A DNA stretch of 64,000 bases from G026625185 sp963727835 (GTDB taxonomy: Bacteria; Desulfobacterota; WTBG01; JAGOGO01). The stretch is from positions 1-64,000 of the forward strand of contig CAVSIB010000007.1 in assembly GCA_963727835.1 (NCBI GenBank), read 5' to 3'. Positions 36,072 to 44,676 of this stretch are shown here, piece after piece. Positions within the stretch are counted from its first letter, which is position 1. Each line of letters begins with the position of its first letter. Under the pieces are notes generated by a model. The model had not been told where the DNA came from, ran no database searches, and saw only the letters and a program-made list of their open reading frames with translations. Position numbers and translations under genes: made by a program.

Positions 36072-36756
36072 ACAAACGAATCTCTCCCTGAGCTAATTTT
36101 TTTAACGTTCTTCGGTCTACGATCCGGATACGACCATGGATATCGGTGGCAATAATCCCTTCTTTAGTCATCTTTGAAAGTATGCGTGAAAGCGTCTCTG
36201 GAATAGTACCTAAAAGGCTTGAAAGCTGGACTTTGGTAATCTCTAATGCCAAGTCATCATTACCTTTTTGTTTGTCACTGAGGTAAAACAGGTAGGCTGC
36301 GAATCTTCCCGGAACTTCCTTGAGCGACAAATCTTCAACCAAGGCAGTAAATCGATGCAAACGGTGAGACAACACGGCCAGCATGTTCAAAGCCAGAGAG
36401 GGAGTCTTCCTGATCAAGCCAACAAAAGCCTCGCGAGGAAAATAAAAGATACGGGTCTTTTCCAGAGCTTGAGCATTCGCCGGATAGGGGCTTCCCGCAA
36501 AAACCGGCACTTCACCAAAAGGCTCTCCTGGACCAAAGATGTGAAGAATCTGCTCTTTTCCCTCCAGAGAAAGCTTAAAGATCTTTACCCGACCGGAAAT
36601 GACCACATAAAAGCCCTTGCCCTCGTCACCTTCAGAAAATATTCCCTGACCCCGTTTTACGACTTTTTCAATGGCGATACCGGAAAGATCCTGAAGGTAT
36701 TCTTGGGAAAGCCCTTGAAACAGAGGTATGCTGGTAATCTGTTTTATCGTATCCAC
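36055..36756 (-). CDS. Crp/Fnr-family transcriptional regulator
   Basis: The 233-residue protein has an N-terminal cyclic-nucleotide-type sensor domain (FSEGDEGKGFYVVISGRVKI, FGEVPVFAGSPYPANAQALE) and a C-terminal winged HTH (QLSSLLGTIPETLSRILSKM). It lacks the N-terminal Cys cluster of Fnr, so it may sense NO through heme (DNR/HcpR type) or another ligand. It is adjacent to the hcp locus, whose promoter holds a TTGAC-N4-GTCAA palindrome, typical for this family; this regulator is the obvious candidate to bind it. Confidence 0.93.
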   Translation of the reverse strand: MDTIKQITSIPLFQGLSQEYLQDLSGIAIEKVVKRGQGIFSEGDEGKGFYVVISGRVKIFKLSLEGKEQILHIFGPGEPFGEVPVFAGSPYPANAQALEKTRIFYFPREAFVGLIRKTPSLALNMLAVLSHRLHRFTALVEDLSLKEVPGRFAAYLFYLSDKQKGNDDLALEITKVQLSSLLGTIPETLSRILSKMTKEGIIATDIHGRIRIVDRRTLKKLAQGEIRLSKSSF

Positions 36757-36805
36757 GGGATTGAACCTTACCTTTTTCTTTGCTCTTAGTCAAGGCATTA
36801 CCCGA

Positions 36806-37081
36806 ATGATTACCGATAACATTAGAATAACAGGCAAGCGCATTGCTGTTTGTCCAACCGGGACTTTACAGGAAGGGTCTCAAGGTTTCCGAATTCAAAT
36901 CGGGGAGAATTTTGGATGGCATCCCCAGCTGGTCAGGGAACTGCCGGGAATCTATCGTGAGAAAGAAGTAGCCAATATTATTGACCAATGTCTGGACTAC
37001 TCTCAACAAAACTCTTTTAAAGTTGAACGCGTGGTAAAAATTTTAGAGCAGAAAGGGTTTGGATCTCTTTTTAAAAACTGA
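36806..37081 (+). CDS. Small protein resembling the C-terminal part of siroheme nitrite/sulfite reductases
   Basis: Starting at ATG 36806 the protein has 91 residues: GFRIQIGENFGWHPQLVREL, PGIYREKEVANIIDQCLDYS, and a tail with ERVVKILEQ. This resembles the end of nitrite/sulfite reductase half-domains, where a glycine-rich beta segment is followed by two helices. It lacks a CxxxC cluster motif, so it cannot bind siroheme-[4Fe-4S] alone. Divergent from the regulator and upstream of hcp, it is probably co-regulated in nitrosative stress. A longer start at 36728 would overlap the regulator gene. Confidence 0.65.
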   Translation: MITDNIRITGKRIAVCPTGTLQEGSQGFRIQIGENFGWHPQLVRELPGIYREKEVANIIDQCLDYSQQNSFKVERVVKILEQKGFGSLFKN

Positions 37082-37106
37082 TTGCCGGCAAAAAAAATAG
37101 GGGGGA

Positions 37107-37148
37107 TTGACTTAGGTCAATGCAATCATCAAACAAGTAGGTTATACT
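37107..37148 (+). promoter_or_regulatory. Fnr/HcpR-type operator and -10 box of hcp
   Basis: TTGAC-TTAG-GTCAA (37107-37120) is a perfect five-base inverted repeat with four-base spacer. A -10 TATACT lies at 37143-37148. If transcription starts seven bases later, near 37155, the palindrome centres at about -41.5, the class II activation position of Crp/Fnr regulators. There is no good independent -35. Confidence 0.8.
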
Positions 37149-37219
37149 TTTAATTAACAATACGTTGAAATAACGATAACAACGCGAAACAAAAATTAAT
37201 TTAAAGAAGGAGGTAAAAA

Positions 37220-38836
37220 ATGTTTTGCTATCAATGTGAACAAACGGCCAAAGGCGAAGGGTGCACCAAAGTTGGAGTTTGTGGTAAGCCCCACGATGTT
37301 GCCACGCTTCAAGACCTTCTCATTTACATTCTTAAAGGCTTGGCTTTGGTTGCTCAGGAGGCGCGGAAAAAAGGAATTACTGACCGGGAGGTAAACGTCT
37401 TCACCGTGGAAGCTTTATTTTCTACCTTGACCAACGTGAACTTTGATCCGCAGAGGTTCCTCCCCATCATCAACCATGCAATGACGCTTCGGGAAAATCT
37501 TAAGAAAAAAATCGGCAAGCAAAATTTTCCCGAAGGACCCGCGACGTTTAAACTGGAAGCAACCTTAGAAGGATTGATCAAACAGGGAGAAGTTGTGGGT
37601 CTTAAATCAGACCCCACCATCAACCCCGATATTCTTGCGCTTCACCACACCCTCTTGTTCGGCATTAAGGGAATCGCTGCTTACGCTGACCACGCGCTGC
37701 TCTTAGGAAAAGAAGACGAGGCGGTCTATGCTTTTATCCATGAAGGCTTAGCCGCAACCCTGAATAAAACCCTTACCCTTGATGACTGGGTAAAACTGGT
37801 GCTTAAGTGCGGTGAAGTTAACTTAAAGACCATGGAACTTTTAGATGCTGCCAATACCGGAGCTTACGGCCATCCCGTACCCACGAAGATCCCCCTGGGA
37901 ACCAAAAAAGGGAAAGCGATTTTAGTCTCCGGACATGACCTTAAAGACCTGGAAGAGATCCTCAAACAGTCAGAAGGCAAAGGTATCTACGTCTATTCAC
38001 ACGGCGAGATGCTCCCCTGCCACGGTTATCCTAAGTTAAAAAAGTATTCCCACTTCTATGGCCACTATGGAACCGCATGGCAAAACCAGACCAAGGAGTT
38101 CGCAGACTTTCCCGGCGCGATTCTGATGACCACCAACTGCATCCAAAGACCGAAAGAATCGTACCAGAGTAATATCTTTACCACCGGCTTGGTTGGCTTC
38201 CCGGGAGTAACCCATATTGACAATTATGATTTTGCGCCGGTGATTAAAAAGGCCCTGGAAATGCCGGGATTCACGGAAGATACCAATGGCCGGTCCGTCA
38301 TGTGCGGGTTTGGTCACAACGCCGTGCTTGGCATCGCGGGTACGGTGATCGACGCGGTTAAACGCAAAGCAATCCGCCACTTCTTCCTGGTCGGCGGCTG
38401 CGATGGCGCCAAACCAGGGCGAAGTTACTATAAAGAGTTTGTGGAAAAAGTACCGAAGGATTGTGTGGTGCTCACCCTGGCCTGTGGAAAGTTCCGCTTT
38501 TTTGACAAAGACCTGGGCACGATCGGAGAAATCCCAAGGCTTCTGGATATCGGTCAATGCAATGACGCCTATTCCGCCATCCAGATTGCAATAGCGCTTG
38601 CCAAAGCCTTTAATGTTGGGGTTAATGATCTGCCCCTGTCGATGATCGTATCCTGGTATGAACAAAAGGCAGTTGCCATATTGCTTACCCTTTTATATCT
38701 GGGAATCAATGATATCCGCTTGGGGCCAAGCCTGCCGGCTTTTATTACTCCCAATGTGCTCGATGTGTTGGTGAAGACCTTCAATATCAAGCCCATCAGC
38801 ACGCCGGACGAAGACCTGAAAGCGATTCTGGGATAA
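37220..38836 (+). CDS. hcp: Hybrid cluster protein (hydroxylamine/NO reductase)
   Basis: The 538-residue protein starts MFCYQCEQTAKGEGCTKVGVC, with cluster ligands C-x2-C-x8-C-x5-C (residues 3, 6, 15, 21), the class I [4Fe-4S] pattern. The hybrid 4Fe-2S-2O cluster region is seen in SHGEMLPCHGYP, LMTTNCIQRP, and LVGGCDGAKPGRSYY. Hcp reduces NO to N2O in enterobacteria and was earlier described as hydroxylamine reductase. A very strong Shine-Dalgarno (AAGGAGG) and the operator suggest high inducible expression. First of an hcp-HD-ferredoxin operon. Confidence 0.96.
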   Translation: MFCYQCEQTAKGEGCTKVGVCGKPHDVATLQDLLIYILKGLALVAQEARKKGITDREVNVFTVEALFSTLTNVNFDPQRFLPIINHAMTLRENLKKKIGKQNFPEGPATFKLEATLEGLIKQGEVVGLKSDPTINPDILALHHTLLFGIKGIAAYADHALLLGKEDEAVYAFIHEGLAATLNKTLTLDDWVKLVLKCGEVNLKTMELLDAANTGAYGHPVPTKIPLGTKKGKAILVSGHDLKDLEEILKQSEGKGIYVYSHGEMLPCHGYPKLKKYSHFYGHYGTAWQNQTKEFADFPGAILMTTNCIQRPKESYQSNIFTTGLVGFPGVTHIDNYDFAPVIKKALEMPGFTEDTNGRSVMCGFGHNAVLGIAGTVIDAVKRKAIRHFFLVGGCDGAKPGRSYYKEFVEKVPKDCVVLTLACGKFRFFDKDLGTIGEIPRLLDIGQCNDAYSAIQIAIALAKAFNVGVNDLPLSMIVSWYEQKAVAILLTLLYLGINDIRLGPSLPAFITPNVLDVLVKTFNIKPISTPDEDLKAILG

Positions 38837-38864
38837 GCGAAAATTCAACAAGGAGAACGATCCG

Positions 38865-39605
38865 ATGAAATGTCCGGGACAAGACACCCGCTACTGGAGT
38901 GCTGAGGCCGTGTTTGAGGTTGCCTGCCCCAGGTGCGGCAACGCAGAGGAGTTCTTTAAAGATGAACCAACCAGGCGGTGTAAAAAGTGCGGCGAAAAGC
39001 TGGTAAATCCGAATATGGACTTCGGTTGTGCGGCATACTGCAAGTTTGCCAAGGAATGTCTCGGGGATTTGCCGCCTGAATTGGTCACCCAGAGGAAGAA
39101 CCTTCTCAAGGACCGGGTAGCCATTGAGATGAAAGCGTACTTTCAGAAAGATTTTAAACGGATCGGACACGCTACCAAGGTCGCCCGCTACGCTGAAAAG
39201 CTGGTTAAAGAAGAAAAAGGAGATCCGGCCGTGGTTTTATCTGCCGCCTATCTCCACGATATCGGGATTAAAGAAGCCGAGCGGGAATACCAAAGCACAG
39301 CCACCCCTTACCAGGAGCAAAAAGGACCTGCTATCGCGCGCGCCATTTTGACGAATTTAGGGGCGGATGCTGAGTTGATCGATGAGGTCTGTGATATCAT
39401 CGGCCGCCACAATCATCCCCGGGCAAAGGAAACCATAAATTTTAAAGTCGTCTTTGATGCGGATCAAATTGTCAGCCTGGAAGAAAAACTGGAAGAGACT
39501 CCGCTCACCCCTGACAAAGTGGCAGAAAAAATAAACCGAACCTTTTTAACGGAAACCGGTAAACAACTAGCCGAGAAAATCTTTTCGAAGCATGCGGCGA
39601 TATAA
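38865..39605 (+). CDS. HD-domain phosphohydrolase with N-terminal zinc ribbon
   Basis: The 246-residue protein begins with two CxxC pairs (CPRCGNAEEFFKDEPTRRC, then KKCGEK) and a Cys cluster (CAAYCKFAKEC), followed by an HD domain (IGHATKVARYAEKL, YLHDIGIKEAE, IIGRHNHPRAKE). This protein often accompanies hcp in anaerobes. HD proteins are metal-dependent phosphohydrolases; the nucleotide substrate is unknown. AAGGAG precedes ATG 38865, 28 bases after hcp. Confidence 0.88.
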   Translation: MKCPGQDTRYWSAEAVFEVACPRCGNAEEFFKDEPTRRCKKCGEKLVNPNMDFGCAAYCKFAKECLGDLPPELVTQRKNLLKDRVAIEMKAYFQKDFKRIGHATKVARYAEKLVKEEKGDPAVVLSAAYLHDIGIKEAEREYQSTATPYQEQKGPAIARAILTNLGADAELIDEVCDIIGRHNHPRAKETINFKVVFDADQIVSLEEKLEETPLTPDKVAEKINRTFLTETGKQLAEKIFSKHAAI

Positions 39606-39637
39606 AAAGAAATGGCCGGAATTATTATGACGCTCAC

Positions 39638-39689
39638 AATCCTCCTCACTCCCCCCCTTTGTATCAAGGGGAGTCCGAGGGGATTTTTT
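39638..39689 (+). repeat. Purine/pyrimidine hairpin with T-run between HD gene and ferredoxin gene
   Basis: A C/T-rich arm (AATCCTCCTC...) faces a G-rich arm (...GAGGGGATT) followed by T6. This type of element, a dispersed hairpin that acts as partial terminator, is common in several Gram-negative anaerobes. It may reduce transcription of the downstream ferredoxin gene. Confidence 0.6.
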
Positions 39690-39713
39690 AATTACGGTAT
39701 TGAGGAATAAGAC

Positions 39714-40448
39714 ATGAAAGCAAAACGAAAGATCATTGAAATTGATGAAGACAACTGCGACGGCTGCGGCCAGTGCGTGCCTTCCTGCGCCGAAGGAGCC
39801 ATTCACATTATTGATGGCAAGGCAAAACTTGTTTCCGAAAAATACTGCGATGGCTTGGGCGCGTGTCTGGGTACCTGCCCCAATGACGCATTGAAAGTTT
39901 TGGAGCGGGACGTGGAAGAATTTGATGAGAAGGCCGTAGAAGAGCATTTAAAAACCAAAGAATCCCCGCAAGAAAGCATGCCCTGCGGATGCCCTTCTGC
40001 TCAGATACGAACTTTTGCACCCCCTGCGGAAAGGCCCGCACCAACAAATATCGCCGCGCAAGAGTCAGCCCTTACTCACTGGCCGGTGCAGATCAGGCTG
40101 TTGCCACCCAAAGCTCATTTTCTAAAAGGGGCGGACCTCTTAGTGGCTGCGGATTGCACGCCTGTTGCTTATCCCAACTTTCACGCTGATTTCCTTAAAG
40201 GAAAGGCGGTCATGGTGGGCTGTCCGAAGTTCGATGACGTTGAGGCGTATGTTCAGAAATTTTCCGAAATTTTTAAAACCGCGGATGTGAAAAGCGTTAC
40301 GGTCGTGGTGATGGATGTGCCCTGCTGTCAAGGTCTTCCGTTCATCGTCCAGAAAGGGCTGGAATTAGCCGGGAAAAAAATTCCGTTTGAAAAAGTAATT
40401 ATCAGCGCTCAGGGTAAAATTCTTAAAAGGGAAAATTTAGCCGCGTAA
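39714..40448 (+). CDS. Di-[4Fe-4S] ferredoxin-domain protein of the hcp locus
   Basis: The N-terminus has two four-Cys motifs, DNCDGCGQCVPSCAEGAIHI and a second region CDGLGACLGTCPNDAL. A Pro-rich linker with CGCPSAQIR leads to a C-terminal domain (LLVAADCTPVAYPNFHADFL, MVGCPKFDD, VVMDVPCCQGLPFIVQKGLE) with further Cys. It probably supplies electrons to Hcp. 244 residues. GAGGAA precedes the ATG. Confidence 0.88.
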   Translation: MKAKRKIIEIDEDNCDGCGQCVPSCAEGAIHIIDGKAKLVSEKYCDGLGACLGTCPNDALKVLERDVEEFDEKAVEEHLKTKESPQESMPCGCPSAQIRTFAPPAERPAPTNIAAQESALTHWPVQIRLLPPKAHFLKGADLLVAADCTPVAYPNFHADFLKGKAVMVGCPKFDDVEAYVQKFSEIFKTADVKSVTVVVMDVPCCQGLPFIVQKGLELAGKKIPFEKVIISAQGKILKRENLAA

Positions 40449-40594
40449 CACCCATACAAAGTCCCGCACGGCGGAAGTTAAATCTTCCGTTTGTGCGTGT
40501 TATCTGCTTTTATGAGCTTTGCCGTTAAGTCTATTTTTATAGAGGTGCCCTATCCTTTTACTGACTGCTAAAATTTGATCTCTGATTTCTTTTT

Positions 40595-41308
40595 TTATGA
40601 TTTGCACTTAACCATCGGGACAAATTTGACATATCTCTCCTCTTGGATCTCAGTGCGTCCGTTTTTTTTGGTAACCTTTATTAGTTTCTGGACTCTCCCC
40701 TCTGTGCCCACCGGTATGATCATCCGCCCCCCTTCTTTTAATTGGCTTACCAGAGCCGGAGGAATCTTTTCGGGCGCACAGGTCACGATCACAGCATCAA
40801 AGGGCGCTTGTTCCGGCCAGCCTTTATAACCGTCTCCAATTTTCACGTGGATGTTTTTATAACCCAAGTGGGCTAATGTTGCTTTCGCTCTCTTCCCCAG
40901 CTTTTCGATAATTTCGATAGTGTAGACTTCTTTGACAATTTCAGCCAGGATCGCTGCCTGGTACCCAGAGCCAGTGCCAATTTCCAAAATTTTATCTCCC
41001 GCTTTTAGGTCAAGGGTTTCGGTCATAAAAGCAACAATATAAGGCTGGGAGATGGTTTGGCCTTCCCCGATGCACAAGGGAACATCATTGTAAGCACACG
41101 CCCGATGGTCTTCAAGCACAAAAAGGTGTCTCGGCACCTTTCCCATCGCCTTTATCACCCGGGGGTCTTTTATTCCTCGGGCAATAATTTGCTGTTTAAC
41201 CATTTCCCTTTGGAGAGAAGCAAAATCGGCTGACCCGGAGGCAGAAAATGGTGGGGAGATAAAAAAGCTCATAGCTAAGATAAGCAAAAAACAGGGTATG
41301 CTTTTCAT
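40595..41308 (-). CDS. pcm: Protein-L-isoaspartate O-methyltransferase with signal peptide
   Basis: The 237-residue protein has the SAM-binding motif DKILEIGTGSGYQAAILAEI and the family signatures VPRHLFV, IGEGQTISQPYIVAFMTE and MIIPVG. The first 25 residues (MKSIPCFLLILAMSFFISPP) form a signal peptide, so the enzyme acts in the periplasm, unlike the cytoplasmic enterobacterial form. It methylates isoaspartyl residues of aged proteins. It converges on the ferredoxin gene and stands alone. Confidence 0.92.
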   Translation of the reverse strand: MKSIPCFLLILAMSFFISPPFSASGSADFASLQREMVKQQIIARGIKDPRVIKAMGKVPRHLFVLEDHRACAYNDVPLCIGEGQTISQPYIVAFMTETLDLKAGDKILEIGTGSGYQAAILAEIVKEVYTIEIIEKLGKRAKATLAHLGYKNIHVKIGDGYKGWPEQAPFDAVIVTCAPEKIPPALVSQLKEGGRMIIPVGTEGRVQKLIKVTKKNGRTEIQEERYVKFVPMVKCKS

Positions 41309-41641
41309 GGTCTCTGGTATCCTTTTCAGTACTTGTTTAAAATTTTATGCCCTCAGCGTAATAAATTTTTATACCACACGCTACAGCACAATTTCAAGGC
41401 TGTTTTTTATTCTGATAAAGTAAAATAAAAATTGATATTGGGGACGGGTGAGCAATAAGAGAAAAAGGGTAACACTTTTTCACTGGCGCCATCCCCCGTT
41501 GCGGGCATTCATCCTAAGGTATACCCATTACTTTCTACCGATAATCAAAAAGACGGGGGATTTCCGTTCCCCTTTGCCGGTGACATTTTTTATGACTGTT
41601 GCGGCGGTGATGACGCGATCTGTTCTTTCGCCGCTTTGTTT
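41309..41641. other. Intergenic stretch with a 17-bp repeat copy
   Basis: No gene is supported. CCGTTGCGGGCATTCAT near 41496-41512 recurs at 42104-42120 on the other side of the DUF4019-type gene. A short open frame on the plus strand has no domain or ribosome-binding site. Confidence 0.45.
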
Positions 41642-42079
41642 CTACTTGATATAATATCCGGCCACCTTCCACTGGCCATCTTTTTCTTTCTTAGCAATTA
41701 ACGTCTCAACCGCATACCCTTTGTTTTCAAATCCGGCTTTAAATTGGATCACCACATACTCTCCCTCCGGAGATCCCGGAAGGCGGGTGGTATATTGTGC
41801 TGAATCCAAAACTCGGGTTTTCATGCTGCCTAACGGGCTTCTCACCCCCCGCAGTGTCTGTTTAAAAGAATCTTTGGAAACCGCGTTTTTTAGATATTCG
41901 GATGCATGCCTCCAGCCTTTGTCATAATTATCAGCATCAATGATTTTAAGCCACTGCTCCGCGCTGGCAACCGCAAGCTCCGTAGAATTACTGTGTGTAT
42001 TTTGTTTTAAATCTTCAGTGGCGAATAAAAACAAAGGAAACAAAAAAACCATCAACAAAACCCTGTACCCTATCTTCAT
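41642..42079 (-). CDS. Secreted DUF4019-type small protein
   Basis: ATG 42079 (Shine-Dalgarno GGAGGG) gives 145 residues: a signal peptide (MKIGYRVLLMVFLFPLFLFA) and a globular domain with AEQWLKIIDADNYDKGWRHA, RGVRSPLGSMKTRVL, QWKVAGYYIK. This pattern fits DUF4019, a secreted NTF2-like domain of unknown role. A longer frame to 42187 would overlap the next gene and lacks a ribosome-binding site. Confidence 0.8.
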   Translation of the reverse strand: MKIGYRVLLMVFLFPLFLFATEDLKQNTHSNSTELAVASAEQWLKIIDADNYDKGWRHASEYLKNAVSKDSFKQTLRGVRSPLGSMKTRVLDSAQYTTRLPGSPEGEYVVIQFKAGFENKGYAVETLIAKKEKDGQWKVAGYYIK

Positions 42080-42177
42080 ATTCCCTCCATGAAATAATAT
42101 TTGCCGTTGCGGGCATTCATTTTTTTTGGTCCCTCCCTGTCTCACCAAAAAGTGAGCGAAGCAATTTCTGGGTGAAG

Positions 42178-43995
42178 CTACTCCCACTTTTCCCGTGACT
42201 TGCGAGGAAGAGCCTGCTTTATCTTTATCTCGTAGAGAGTTTGAGGTTTGATCTTTCGCAGGTATCGCTTGTCCGTGACCTGAATTTTGGCCGGCGTCCA
42301 GATAAGTTTGGCATCAGGAAAAACCTTGTTTTTTTTCTTGTCCGTGATATCCGCGATGATTTTGCCGTAGCGGCCTCCAAGAGAGATCAATTCCCGGCGG
42401 ATATGGATGGGCGGGATCAGGTAGTCTTTTTTTATTTTCTGAGTTTTCTTCTCAAAAAAAAGTTCACCCGGAGTTTCTGTCCGCCCTTCCCGCGCCACCC
42501 TCACGTTAAAGTATCCAAGCTCTTTACCAACATAGCAGCGATCCGGTGCGTAGGAAAGAAAGTTTTTCTCCTCCGGTCGGAGGTAATATTTTTGAGCTAT
42601 TTTTTTTAACGCTTTTTTTTCTTCTTCGGAAAGTTTTCTTTTCTTTTGGATCTTATACGCTCTGATAAGGTCGGAAAATGTCTCAATGACCTTCCAAAAA
42701 ATTTCTTCCACCACTTTATGAATTTCCATCTCCAGCGATACAACCAACTCCAGCTTCGCGATCAGCAGTTGGTATCTTTTTCCCGTGTTAATCGGAACGT
42801 CTAAGCCGGCAAGGTCAACGTCAGCTTCATAGATCTGGTGCTGGACGATATGATTTATTTCCCTATCCAAAGCAGGCAAAACCTTACCGGCCTCAGAAAA
42901 GGTTTTATGGCGTTTTCCATTTTCTCCTGCACGGTGCAAGGCGGATAAAACCGTGAGCGCGTCAGCGTAAATTTTATATTCTGTGGCATTGACAATGGCT
43001 TGGTGAAGGAAGCACGCGACATGTTCTGCCTGGTCATAGGGAAGCGTGAGCCCATGAATCCAAAAAACTCGAAACAGCTCCCCCGCATCCTCTTCTTTGA
43101 GTTCAAATGATCTTCGGTCGTGTTTGAGAATGATGGTGGTGATCAGATTCCCGAACAAGCGCTCTAAAGGAACATGCCCGCCGGTTAATGTGCCCAGTAA
43201 ATAGACCCACTCTCTCCGGTTAAGCTGAAAAAAATTCTTGATCAGCCAAAGTTTGGCATTGCCTTCGCGGATAATCCTTCGAGCCTCTTTGATCGTCTTC
43301 AAACTTGCCGCAAAAGTCTCTCCCAGAAAATCATAACCAGGGGTTAAACCCAGTTTGGAGGAAAGCGTGGTATAAACCCATGCTTCCTGAGTGTTCCTCA
43401 ATAGATGAGTTTTAGTATCAGTAAAAGTTTTGTGTTCATCACTCTCAAACGGGGAAATAAAAAACCGGGCTTGCTGCCCGTCAATTACCTCCGCAAGGTC
43501 AAGGGCCCCCTTTTTCCACTTCCTTCCTTTTCTAAACATGCTCACCCAAAAAGCATCGGCCACATCCTGCTTGGGCTCTTGTTGCAGCTCAAAGCGGCTG
43601 GCCGGATCGCCCTTGCGCCGCTCCTCCTTGTAGTCATTCCATTGCGCTTCACTTTCCCGTTCGATATTCCTCCACAGCTCAATTAACCTTCCTATGCCAC
43701 CCTTCCAGTCGGCATTTACTTCAAGCTCAAATCCCCGGTTGACCTGCGCGAGAACCTTAAAAAACTCATCCTGTAAAGCATGAAAGTTTTTTCTGGCATT
43801 GATCAACGGATCAATCCCCACCCTTTTGAGCCAGATCTCACACATAACCGCAAGCGAGTTCTTAAAATAAAATAAAAAGTCCAGGTCAAGCAGGTTACTA
43901 AAGACCGCCTGTTTAAGAACCTGAACCAAAAATGGTTTTTGGGGATCAGGATCCCATGCTTTGCGGGAAGGTTGCCATTTAACGAGAAACGTCAT
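42178..43995 (-). CDS. Large hypothetical protein (605 residues)
   Basis: I do not recognise a domain. The protein is soluble, rich in Lys, Glu, Leu and aromatic residues, probably mostly helical. The central part (AEHVACFLHQAIVNATEYKI, EKKALKKIAQKYYLRPEEKN) contains helices, and the C-terminal third has beta-rich segments (FNVRVAREGRTETPGELFFE, FPDAKLIWTPAKIQV). No signal peptide or membrane segment. It follows two small unknown genes on the same strand (gap 69 bases), suggesting one operon. The frame is intact and base usage resembles the neighbours, so it is a real gene. Confidence 0.75.
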   Translation of the reverse strand: MTFLVKWQPSRKAWDPDPQKPFLVQVLKQAVFSNLLDLDFLFYFKNSLAVMCEIWLKRVGIDPLINARKNFHALQDEFFKVLAQVNRGFELEVNADWKGGIGRLIELWRNIERESEAQWNDYKEERRKGDPASRFELQQEPKQDVADAFWVSMFRKGRKWKKGALDLAEVIDGQQARFFISPFESDEHKTFTDTKTHLLRNTQEAWVYTTLSSKLGLTPGYDFLGETFAASLKTIKEARRIIREGNAKLWLIKNFFQLNRREWVYLLGTLTGGHVPLERLFGNLITTIILKHDRRSFELKEEDAGELFRVFWIHGLTLPYDQAEHVACFLHQAIVNATEYKIYADALTVLSALHRAGENGKRHKTFSEAGKVLPALDREINHIVQHQIYEADVDLAGLDVPINTGKRYQLLIAKLELVVSLEMEIHKVVEEIFWKVIETFSDLIRAYKIQKKRKLSEEEKKALKKIAQKYYLRPEEKNFLSYAPDRCYVGKELGYFNVRVAREGRTETPGELFFEKKTQKIKKDYLIPPIHIRRELISLGGRYGKIIADITDKKKNKVFPDAKLIWTPAKIQVTDKRYLRKIKPQTLYEIKIKQALPRKSREKWE

Positions 43996-44064
43996 AGGAA
44001 TAGTATATCGCTTTAATTAGGGTAATAACGCGTTCCCTCAATGCGAGGAACGCGGGGATAAAAT

Positions 44065-44676
44065 TTAAATATCAAACATTTCGCGTTCGACTTTTTCCGC
44101 TCGTGCTTTCATCGCCTTTTGAATCATCCGGATCTCTTCTTTCGCTTTCTCACGGATCTCTGCCGTAATACCACCTAACGTTTCCTCATCATATTGCAGC
44201 AAGTCATCGATATCCGGCTCAAACCGATTAAGCCAATGGTTCAAAAGCCAGTTTGTCACCTCATCTTCCTCATCGAAATCAAATTCCTCCGGCACTTCAA
44301 CCAAAAAAGCCATGCTTACAATGTTGCGGATAAGGCCCTCTTCTTGATAAAGGGTCGGGGCATCCTCCCGGTCAGTTAAAGAATAGGCAACGGCCACTGC
44401 CTGCACCGGATAGAGCTGGCCTTTTTCATCAATCAGTTCCGGATCATGGGCGAGCGCGTTGAGCAGCGTTTCCCGAGGCAATTCACAAATTATCCAGCTC
44501 ATGTCTGCCCGGGAAGCCAACAATCCCAGCTCATGAGGTGTCATTTCCCCATAAATGCGCAGGCGGGTTTCGTCCGTGCAAAGGGCTAAAACATTCTCTG
44601 CTTCTTTTACATCGTTAGCTTTAAGAAGCTTAAGGGCTTGGTTTTTTGCTTTCTTATACGGTATGAGCTTTGTCAC
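44065..44676 (-). CDS. Hypothetical acidic protein of an unknown three-gene operon
   Basis: A GTG at 44676, six bases after AAGGAG, gives 203 residues. The sequence is helical (KKAKNQALKLLKANDVKEAE, RIYGEMTPHELGLLASRADM) with an acidic centre (EEFDFDEEDEVTNWLLNHWL) and a charged end. A TPHELGLLASRADMSWIICELP-like string may reflect a repeat of helical hairpins; no domain is identified. It overlaps the upstream gene by 23 bases, implying coupled translation. ATG at 44739 would give a longer but unsupported N-terminus. Confidence 0.65.
   Translation of the reverse strand: MTKLIPYKKAKNQALKLLKANDVKEAENVLALCTDETRLRIYGEMTPHELGLLASRADMSWIICELPRETLLNALAHDPELIDEKGQLYPVQAVAVAYSLTDREDAPTLYQEEGLIRNIVSMAFLVEVPEEFDFDEEDEVTNWLLNHWLNRFEPDIDDLLQYDEETLGGITAEIREKAKEEIRMIQKAMKARAEKVEREMFDI

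Noticed and set aside
41448..41654. Plus-strand open frame between pcm and the DUF4019-type gene
   Set aside because: Non-ATG start, no ribosome-binding site, no recognised motif, and it overlaps the end of a supported gene.
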